A DNA stretch of 64,000 bases from Planococcus citri (Eukaryota > Arthropoda > Insecta > Hemiptera > Pseudococcidae). The notes beneath the pieces are model-generated. The model was given only the letters and a program-made list of their open reading frames with translations, made no database searches and was not told the origin of the DNA. Made by a program: the position numbers and the translations under genes. How positions within the stretch are numbered: the first letter of the stretch is position 1; each line of letters starts with the position of its first letter. Location: assembly GCF_950023065.1 (NCBI RefSeq), contig NC_088679.1, positions 15,872,001 through 15,936,000 on the forward strand, given 5' to 3'. Below, piece after piece: positions 56,290 through 64,000 of this stretch.

Positions 56290-56994
56290 GGCCCAAAGAA
56301 ATATATTTTGGCCATCCATGAATCACGAAATTGAACGAATCGTCTAAGTTGCAAAAGTTGCCTCCGTTTTGCTAAAATAAATGCAAAAGAATCGCATATG
56401 TCCCACGAGTTGCAAAATCATCTTGGGAAAAAAATCGGTGTGGATATTTTCCAGTATACTTAATGGTGGTCGTTTTCTATTGGTTGTAGATTATTATTCT
56501 CAGTATATTGAAGTTGTTCAACTTGATGGACATCCTGTGTCCGAAATTATAAAGCATCTGAAAAATATTTTCGCACGTCACGATATTCCTCTAAAACCAT
56601 TATTTCGGATACTTGGTTCACCAATCGCATCGTCTGAAATTTCCAATTTTACGAAAAGTTGGAATTTTGACTGGGGGTGACATCATCTCCATGTTTGCCT
56701 TGCTCAAATGGTTTGGCAGAGCGGGTAGTTGTGATCATAAAAAGACATCTTTGAGAAAAGTGACGAAGATATGGCACAGACAAATTAATTGCTCTCTTGA
56801 ATTATCGCAACGCTCCAAATTCGACTGGTTTTCCACCTGCGAAACTCATGTCGCGAAATCTGAGATCAAAAATTCCAAATCACTCGAATAATCTTATTCC
56901 AACGTCCGTTGATCCTGCTGTCATTATTGAAAGGAAAAATAGAAACAATAGGCCTAATCCAACTCGAAAATTCAAAAGATTAATTGGTACTTGA
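56290..56994 (+). pseudogene. Ty3/Gypsy integrase relic, copy 1
   Basis: In order: zinc-binding end WPSMNHEIERIV; the first catalytic-Asp block FLLVVDYYSQYIEVVQL; HLKNIFARHDIP; then, after frame changes, NGLAERVVV, LLNYRNAPNSTGFPPA and KLMSRNLRSKIPN. These are consecutive landmarks of a Gypsy integrase. The second catalytic Asp region (usually DNGPQF) has been replaced by a frame-shifted, altered sequence, and several stops break the frame, so it is inactive. Reverse transcriptase and RNase H are absent between gag and integrase. Confidence 0.85.
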
Positions 56995-57189
56995 TCTGGG
57001 AGGCCTTAAGAATGAAAGATTCTAACAAACAAAATGTACTCGATCTTATGAGATGAATAATTCTAATCGTCGCAATCGCCAATTCATTCGAGTGTATTGC
57101 TTTAATTATCGTAACTCGAATTGTATGTAGCACAAGTAAATTTAATTCGCTCGGAATCTATGTGCTAGTCCGTTTCGAGTCTTAAGTAC

Positions 57190-58000
57190 AATTGTTCATA
57201 GTACTCCAGGTAGGTAGGTAGAACGTGCTATGTAGTAATTCGAACTACCATACATCTGTCTCGACTTACTTATCTTGTTTTGGTGAAATTTCCAAGAAAA
57301 ATCTATACACATAGGCACAAATTTCACCCCCCCCCCTTACCCTCATTTTTCTCTACCACTCCACCATCCACGCTTGCTCAAATCGTGAATTGACAACGAA
57401 TTCGAGACCGGCGTCTTCGAAAGCCAAGATTTCGACATGTGTATCGAGTTCTCGTCAAAAGTTCATCCCTTCCCCCTCTCTCTACCAACCACACCCTCGC
57501 GAATTTCGCAAAAATTGATACAAAATTAAAATTAAAGGGTAATTCTTGCTGAAGAAAGACAAGTAATGTATATCAGTCCAATAAACTGCGTTCTTATCAT
57601 ATTTTTAAGAAAACAAGGCGAAATTCTCAGTTGGAAAATCTCAAATTTGAGATACTTTTTTTCCTTTAGGATCTCGAAAGTAATAAATTTTTCGAACTTA
57701 GCTGGGTTGAATCACATGAACATGACCCCAAGAACGACTAAATTACCAAATTTTCAAAAATGGGAGAATCGAACCCCCTTTGAAACCACCCTGAGCACCT
57801 CTTATGGGGTTTGGCGAACGCCTCTCGTGCTCAAAAACATGATTTTGAGGTCTCTGTGGATCGTACCAAATTTCATGCTTCTATCGAAAATTGCGGTTTG
57901 CGACTGGACTGACGAGTTGTCTATCTGACTAATTTGATTAACCAAAATTGCCTCTTTTTCACAACTTGTCAACGCTTAAGAGGGATACTCGACGACGGTT
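57190..58000 (+). repeat. LTR/leader-like repeat between Gypsy copies
   Basis: CTCCAGGTAGGTAG, CGACTTACTTATCTTGTTTTG, then the D block (57600-57905) and AAGAGGGATACT. The same order follows Gypsy copy 2 at 60360-61130. Position between one integrase end and the next gag suggests LTR or leader sequence, though terminal TG...CA ends were not identified. Confidence 0.55.
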
Positions 58001-58032
58001 CGATCGAGCTATGTGCAAACACTTAAATTTTG

Positions 58033-58266
58033 TTAAAATCCGTGATTACGTAATTCTTTTTTTTTACCCCTACTTCTCAAAATTTGGTCATTTCGACCGT
58101 TCTTTGGGTAATTTTCATGCGATTCAATTCCGCACAGTTCAAAAATGTCATAAATTTCGAGATTTGAAAAAAAGATGTGTTTCGAATTTGAGATTTTCCA
58201 AATTAGAATTCGTATTTTTTGCTCAAAAATACCCTTAAAAAAATGTATTTTTGTGGACTTGTACAA
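58033..58266 (-). repeat. Repeat D copy, reverse orientation
   Basis: Reverse complement reads GGAAAATCTCAAATTCG, ATTTTTGAACTGTGCGGAAT, TGAATCGCATGAAAATTACC, matching D. With the forward D at 57600 it forms an inverted pair about 150 bp apart. Confidence 0.65.
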
Positions 58267-58565
58267 TTTGCCTTTTTCTTCAGACGAGGAGCTGTAGAGA
58301 GTGGGGTGAGTAAGGGTTAATTTTTGGTGAAAAATCGATGCGCATAATATAGAAATCGTGGTTTTAGAGGACCGTTGGTTTCGAATGATTTGTCGATTTC
58401 AAGGATTGAGCAAATGGGGAGAAGGGGGCTGGAGAGGGAAACCAGCTCTGTGTTATTGGCTATAGAGTAATTTAAAATCGTTATTTTGGTATTGTGAAAG
58501 ATTTTTCAAGATATAAAAAATTCAGTTGTTATCGTGATTTTGACCAAGTACGTATGTACGTAATA

Positions 58566-58583
58566 TGGTGTCAGAACTGTCAG
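58566..58583 (+). promoter_or_regulatory. Possible primer-binding site of Gypsy copy 2
   Basis: TGGTGTCAGAACTGTC lies 22 bases before the gag ATG. TGGTGTCAGAA-type sites occur just after the 5' LTR in many Gypsy elements. The rest of the site is poorly defined. Confidence 0.35.
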
Positions 58584-58604
58584 AAGTAAACTGATTTTAA
58601 TAAA

Positions 58605-58812
58605 ATGTCAGATTCACGTAATTCTGATGCAAATAATTCGCATTTGCATTCGGATTCGAATATTGTGACAAGTCGTATGAAACCGTTAAACAGCAATTCA
58701 AGATATTTCTCCGCGCTAATAATTTGAAAAATCAAAGTGACAAACGTAGGGTTGCTTTATTATTACATACTCCACACTGCGGAGACGAAACCAATACAAT
58801 TCCCTTCGAAGA
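58605..58812 (+). pseudogene. Ty3/Gypsy gag fragment, copy 2 (N-terminus)
   Basis: ATG at 58605 opens MSDSRNSDANNSHLHSDS; after a frameshift near 58695 another frame gives FKIFLRANNLKNQSDKRRVA and LLLHTPHCGDE, typical of the early conserved part of Gypsy Gag (K-R-x-V-A-L-L-L-H). The sequence then passes straight into the core-hairpin, having lost the part kept in copy 1. Confidence 0.7.
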
Positions 58813-58829
58813 CAAAAGGCTAACAAGCT

Positions 58830-58870
58830 ATCAGCTATTCGCTGATTGCAAGAGAGTTTTTGCATTAAAA
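58830..58870 (+). repeat. Core-hairpin repeat, copy 16
   Basis: ATCAGCTATTCGCTGATTGC, AAGAGAGTTTTTGCATT, same position within the Gypsy relic as copy 15 and nearly identical to copy 14 at 37799. Confidence 0.7.
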
Positions 58871-59239
58871 TAAATTTTTGCTTATCGACTGCTTTAAATG
58901 GTAGGTACATGCTTTTAAATTTTTCGTTTAACAACTTTTAATGGCGTAATCAACATGATCTCATCTCAGACATTGAGCATCAATTTAAAAATTTCATTTT
59001 TCTGATTTTGACCGAACGTCTTCTTATCGAGGACGAGGTGATTACACTGAGCTTGATGAAATCGTTGAAATTAGCAATAAATATGGAAGCCTTAATGAAG
59101 CAAGCACAGTCGTTTTCCGAAATTGAATTAAGAAATTCATGCTTGAAAGAAAAATAATTCTTTTTTCGGCGATCCGATCCTTCTCAAAAATCGGATTATC
59201 ATAATCAAGGCATTGGAACACCAAAGAAGTTGGCACGAG

Positions 59240-59920
59240 AAAATATACTTTAGCCGTCCATGAATCGAGAAATTGAACGAATAGTGGAAAGTTGCAAAAG
59301 TAGCGCGCCGTTTTGCTAAAATAAATGCAAAAGAATCACCAATGTCCCACAAGTTGCAAAATCACCTTGGGAAAAAAATTGGTATGTGAATTTTCCAGCA
59401 TAATGGTAGTCGTTTTCTATTGGTTGTAGATTATTATTCTCAGTATATTGAAGTTGCTCAACTGAACGGACATGACATACAGTATCGGAAATTATAAAGA
59501 ATCTGAAAAATATTTCAGCACGTCACGGTATCCTCTAAAACCGTTATTTCGGAAAATTGTCCACCATTCGCATCGTCTGAAATTTCCAATTTTGCCACAA
59601 ATTGGAATTTTGAATGAGTTGAATCATCTCGATACTTGCTTCGCTCAAATGATTTGGCAGAGCAAGCAGTTTGAACCATGAAATAAATCTTTAAGAAATG
59701 TGACGAGGATGGTACAGATAAATTAATTTCTCTCTTGAATTATCGCAACGCACCAAATTCGAATAGTTTTTCACCTGCGGAATTACGAAGGTACTCATGT
59801 CGCGAAATCTGAGATCAAAAATTCCAAATCACTCGAATAATCTTGTTCCTTCGTTCGTTGATCATGCTGTCGTTATTGAAAGGAAAAATAGAAACCACAT
59901 CAACCAAAAGCGATAGGCAT
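59240..59920 (+). pseudogene. Ty3/Gypsy integrase relic, copy 2
   Basis: Second copy of the 56.3-kb relic at a 2.94-kb offset. PSMNREIERIVESCK is well kept (a stop replaces the preceding Trp); VVDYYSQYIEV is present at DNA level; later LLNYRNAPNS and KSEIKNSKSLE-type text remain in different frames. Shared and private frameshifts relative to copy 1 indicate duplication followed by independent decay. Confidence 0.8.
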
Positions 59921-60134
59921 ACTCGATCTGGGAGGCCTTAAGAATGAAAGATTCCAACAAACAAAAGGTACTCGATCTTACGAGATGAATAATTCTTCTC
60001 GTCGTAATCATCGCCAATTCATTCCAGTGTATTGCTTTGATTATCGTAACTCGAATTATAGCACTAGTAATTTAATTAGCTGGGAATCGATGAGATTGGT
60101 TTCGAGTCCTACAATATTGTTGATAGCACTGGTA

Positions 60135-60341
60135 CAGGGTGCCCAGAAATATCGTGAACCCCAAAGAAAGTTTTTCATTAACAATATAGGTAGGCAACGT
60201 GAAATAGATGCATATGATTGGTGGAATGTTATCTCTCCAGCCCAACAACCAATCATGTGCTATCATTATCATTCACTGTGACCAACCGAAATATTTGGCA
60301 GAAAACGTTTTTCGGGGTTCACGATATTTCTGGGCACCCTG
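60135..60341. mobile_element. 207-bp MITE, TA target duplication
   Basis: Ends CAGGGTGCCCAGAAATATCG and CGATATTTCTGGGCACCCTG are exact complements, continuing over TGAACCCC; flanked by TA (60133-60134 and 60342-60343). Same terminal signature as the 11125-11940 element. Tc1/mariner-type non-autonomous element. Not present in Gypsy copy 1. Confidence 0.9.
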
Positions 60342-60359
60342 TAGTACACCTGATAGTAG

Positions 60360-61130
60360 GTACTCCAGGTAGGTAGTAGAATAATTCAAACTATTATACT
60401 CCGGTTTCGACTTACTTATCTTGTTTTGGTGAAATTCCCAAGAAAAATCGGATGTAGGCACATGTTGAAATTTCACCCCCCTTGTCCCACCGTGTTTGCT
60501 CAAATCGTGAAATTTACTTCGATACATAGGCCTACAATATCGATTTTACGTCAAAATTTCATCTCCCCTCCCCCTTCCACACTTACCACCACGAATTTTG
60601 CAAAAATTGACATAACGAAAAGCCACATAATTATAATTTTTCCTGAAAAGAAAGAAAAGTTATGTAAGTATATCAGTCCAAAAAACTGTATTTTTAAGAT
60701 ATTATTAAGAAAATAAGGCGAAATTCTTAAATTCTCAGTAGGAATAATCTCAAATTTGATACTTCTTTCTGTAGGATCTTGAAAGTAATAACATTTTTGA
60801 ACTCAGTGGAGTTGAATCACACAAAAATAACCCCAAAAATGACCAGATGGCCAAATTTCAAAAATGGGGTAGCTGAACCACCTTTCGAAACAACCCTGTA
60901 CTCCTCCTGCAGAGTTTGGCTAACGCTTCCCATGCTCAAAAACTTCATTTTGGGATCTTTGTGGATCAACCAAATTTCATTCTTCTATCAAAAAATTCAG
61001 TTCATCCATCGAAAAATTGCAGTTTGCCACTGGACTATCGAGTTGTCTATCGGGATAATTTGATTAACCGAAATTGCCTCTTTTTTGCAACTTAATTGTC
61101 AGCGCTCAAGAGGGATACTTAACGTTTCAA
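60360..61130 (+). repeat. LTR/leader-like repeat after Gypsy copy 2
   Basis: Partner of 57190-58000 in the same order, ending with CAAGAGGGATACTTAACG. ORFs across D are not conserved between copies. Confidence 0.6.
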
Positions 61131-61839
61131 TGAGTCTGAGTCCAATACGTCAATATAGTTAAAATCCGTGATTATGACGAGTAAGTATTTTTTTTTTTTT
61201 TTGATTTTCAACGTTCCATAGTACATTATTAGTAGGTACTTGACGTTTTTACTATACCTACTTCTACCGCTTTAATTGTAAATTTGGAGTGTCTTATATG
61301 CACATTAAACGTGGTAAAATTGGCTTCGGCGCGTTTTTACGTCGTCATTGCGTGATGCGGGGACACCGGGACAATAACGTAGCCGGCTGCTGGCCTTTAT
61401 TATTATTGTAAACAGCCGAGACGGCAGGGGAGGGGGCGTCAATGAAATACAGTGTTTGTATAGTACGTAGTGTGTTGTGTAGGTACGTAAGGTATAAGTA
61501 AGTAAGATATGTACTCGTATGTAAATACTTACCTACCGGAATATACATATTTATTTTTTTTCATTATATAGCCGCTTATATAAAGAATATTTAGGTTAAT
61601 TACCATTAGCGTATAGCGGACGGTAATTAATATCGCTGATTGGCGACCGGTAGTGTCGAGCGTTACGCACGCATGAGCTTCCATGCGAATATGAATACGT
61701 AAACGTATGTTTATGTACCTGTGCCTTTTCCCAAAATACCTAGACCTATAAAACTGTCCAAGGTGCAGGGTAAGATGGCACGCATTATTAGGTACAGATG
61801 CGAGTAAGTTCTTGGAGACTTGAAGTTTGGACAACTTGG
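61131..61839. other. CpG-rich unique sequence, possible regulatory DNA
   Basis: After a T run at 61188-61202 the sequence becomes CpG-rich (GCGCGTTTTTACGTCGTCATTGCG-type, split by GGGACACCGGGACAATAACG). TTATATAAAG occurs at 61576 on the plus strand. No ORF recognised; a promoter of a gene outside the window is one possibility. Confidence 0.35.
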
Positions 61840-62345
61840 GGAATTCTCATGAAAAGTCCCCAGGGGAATTTGGATGGAACATGGTCTCAGTGCGGTAGCC
61901 CTTGGCCAGAGTATCACACTACAAATTAAACTTTTAGCTGCCAATTTTGAGTGTTTACCTCCCACAGTAAAATTTCGAATTTAAAAATTTTCAAAAATCG
62001 CTACCCCGACGCTCAGAGTTTTTCCCACGGCGTCGTCGTGGGAAAATTTTGACTCACGCGCTTGCAAAAGGGACTTCTTTAACTTTTCCATTCAACTAAT
62101 CAATTTTTCATGATAGGAAAAAGGATTATCCAAATTTTCATCGAAAATGAAGAATTTGATGATTCTTCGAAAAAGATAATATGAAAAATTCAGTTGAAAT
62201 TTTCCCACGATAACGCCGTGGAAAAAACCTGAGCATCGGGTGGAAGCCAAACTCAAAACTGGTAGCCAAAATTTTGATGGTGTAGTACTTGGACCAAGGG
62301 CTACGACTGAGACCACTTTTCATCCAAATTCCTGGAGGGCACTTC
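61840..62345. repeat. Foldback element with CCCACGGCGTCGTCGTGGG centre-flank hairpin
   Basis: GGAATTTGGATGGAACATGG, TCTCAGTGCGGTAGCCCTTG at about 61863-61904 is mirrored by AAGGGCTACGACTGAGACCA, TTTTCATCCAAATTCC at 62297-62332. Inner parts TTTTCCCACGGCG and CGCCGTGGAAAAA also pair. Outer limits are uncertain. Confidence 0.65.
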
Positions 62346-63709
62346 ATACCTAGTACGCATTTTAGAGACTCTCGAATCATCCTGTAGAATTTTTAATTGC
62401 TTTTTCATTTTGCATCGATTTTCGAGACTAACAAAAGACAACCAGTCGCTGATTCCAAAATAGTTTTTGCATTATTTTGCTTTCACTATTATTGCTTCTT
62501 GGTTTCAAAATTTTGTTAAAAAATTATCAATTTTAAAAAAATGTGAATGTAACTATTTATTTACCTTTTTTGGGAAACATTGAATCTTGTCAACGAATGT
62601 TCACTGATTTCAATGCGCTTTTCAGTTTTTCTCTAGCTTCATTTTAGGTCAAAAGAAGATTCAGGATATGTCCTTAGGGGGGTAAAAATATAGGGCCGTT
62701 ACCCCTACATATGTAGTTTGGGCATAGTTTCAAAAATGAGGATATGGAAAAGTCCACATAACGGTGAAAGACATGAAAAAAAAAGGACAATTTTTTGCTC
62801 AATACATTCAGTTGACACGAATAGTACTGCAGTCATAATTAAATTTAAATGAAAAATTAAACTATTCGTGATTTTTACGAACACCAAACAAGTAGGTACT
62901 TTTTTTCTCAATCAGACTTTAAATTTTCAAGTCATTACTTCATTAGTAAAAATGAGCATTTTATAAAATTTCTCAACTATTTTCCCATTTCAAAATTCGT
63001 AAATAAATACCCATTAAGTTTAAAATTTGATGAAAAATGAATAGCCAATTTTTATGGAGTACTTGGATCCCAAGTTTGAATCGATTTAAATCGTTCGTAG
63101 ACACTCGACATTTTTTTAGCCAATTTTCAACGGAATTGGTTTCGAATTTGGATTCCATTCTACTGGAATTCTACTTTTTGGAAAATCGACTACTTGTGCT
63201 TATTTAGAGAAAATAGTACTTTTTTCAATTATTTTAACAAGATTCTCTAATGTATTACTGTTTACAAGACAACTGATAGCAAAGTAAGCAGTACTTTTAA
63301 GCTGTTTTTACCTGTTCATTGTACAATTACTTATTCGGATCAAGATGGATCAAAAATTTTTTAGTGAAAATTGATTAATTTGAATGTGTTTTTTATTGTT
63401 ATGATAGTTCCAGCTGCGTTAACTTGTACGTTTTTAATTTATTGACTACTTTTTCAAGTTTTTTGTATGCATTAATAAGATTGATTATTTCATTACCTAG
63501 TCAAAAAGAAGTTCATGACATTGCAGTAAGTTTTTAAATAATAATTCTAATTCAAATTCGTTTATACGCAAAAAATTGGGGATCATGCCTTCGCTAAGTT
63601 AGGCATAATCTAATCATACTCGAAGATGAAAAGTTCGATGATTATTTTGTACTACAGTAAGTAAATTTAGTATCAGTTTAAAACGCAGAAAAAATACACT
63701 TTAATTATA
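62346..63709. other. AT-rich, no recognised gene; one core-hairpin copy
   Basis: Contains the diverged core-hairpin copy 17 at 62441-62475 (CAGTCGCTGATTCCAAAATA, GTTTTTGC). ORFs are at most 68 codons. Confidence 0.5.
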
Positions 63710-64000
63710 CAGGGTGTTCCGAAAATCATTTGCCAAAATTTAAATATAAATAGGTAGTATCTACAATTCTACATATTTGCTGAGACAAACAAAAAAATAC
63801 TGTATGTTATTATGAATAGTTACCTATCTTTTGAATTAAAGGAGCTAGGTGCCTCGTAAAACTTGAAATTTACTAACTTGGAAAAAAAACATCAGAAATA
63901 AGAAAATGTTTGAATCATAGGTACAAAAAATGTTATTAGTAACTGCCCCAGGGCAAACTTGATTGAAAATTTCCAAATTTGAGGTGCTTCAAATTTAGAC
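63710..64000. mobile_element. Left end of a CAGGGTG-family MITE, running out of the window
   Basis: TA|CAGGGTGTTCCGAAAATCAT then TTGCCAAAATTTAAATAT resembles the reverse complement of the right end of the 11.1-kb element (CAGGGTGTTCCAGGAATCGT, CTGCCAAAATTCAACTG). No right end before 64000. Confidence 0.6.

Noticed and set aside
1..64000. CRISPR array, tRNA or rRNA genes
   Set aside because: No regularly spaced short repeats with unique spacers and no convincing A/B-box pairs or rRNA sequence were seen on either strand.

Overview
The window is eukaryotic, gene-poor, AT-rich genomic DNA from an animal, very probably an arthropod. The support is one intron-containing gene for a small secreted tyrosine-rich protein (minus strand, three coding exons), relics of Ty3/Gypsy and BEL/Pao retrotransposons, GT-AG splice sites, and no bacterial operon structure. 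Frequent short strings such as GTAGGTAC and ACGAGTAC in the unique parts recall mealybug or scale-insect DNA, but that placement is only an impression.

Layout. 1-5 kb: mosaic of diverged dispersed repeats. 5.2-7.5 kb: a tandem-duplicated segment with three protein-like exon candidates on the plus strand. 7.55-8.23 kb: foldback element with a 4-bp target duplication. 8.6-11.1 kb: unique CpG-containing island, no recognisable gene. 11.1-19.1 kb: TA-flanked foldback MITE, then two large duplicated blocks, one carrying an almost perfect 306-bp palindromic transposon with an 8-bp target duplication whose unoccupied site survives in the sister block. 20.7-22.1 and 24.6-26.1 kb: two long (about 1.4 kb) foldback elements of different families. 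27-31 kb: two hypothetical ORFs (129 and 174-196 codons), an inverted repeat and a tandem duplication. 31.2-38.7 kb: nested foldback elements, one carrying a 464-bp miniature LTR-type insertion with a BEL/Pao-like Gag zinc-knuckle ORF. 38.7-42.5 kb: mostly unique DNA with several protein-like ORFs and good splice signals, unidentified. 42.7-43.4 kb: foldback element packed with TTTACTCC/GGAGTAAA motifs. 44.4-50.8 kb: the one convincing gene, with a TATA box and poly(A) signal; a foldback element and a degenerate minisatellite fill its first intron. 53-61.2 kb: two head-to-tail decayed Ty3/Gypsy copies (gag and integrase fragments) separated and flanked by repeats that behave like their LTR/leader, plus two MITEs. 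61.2-64 kb: CpG-rich stretch, a foldback, and the left end of another MITE.

A short motif near GCTGATTGCAAGAGAGTTTTTGC, able to form a small hairpin, recurs about 18 times, always on the plus strand. It lies in otherwise different repeat contexts and is the least explained signal in the window. No tRNA, rRNA or CRISPR array was recognised. Repeat boundaries were aligned by eye and should be read as approximate unless a target duplication is stated.
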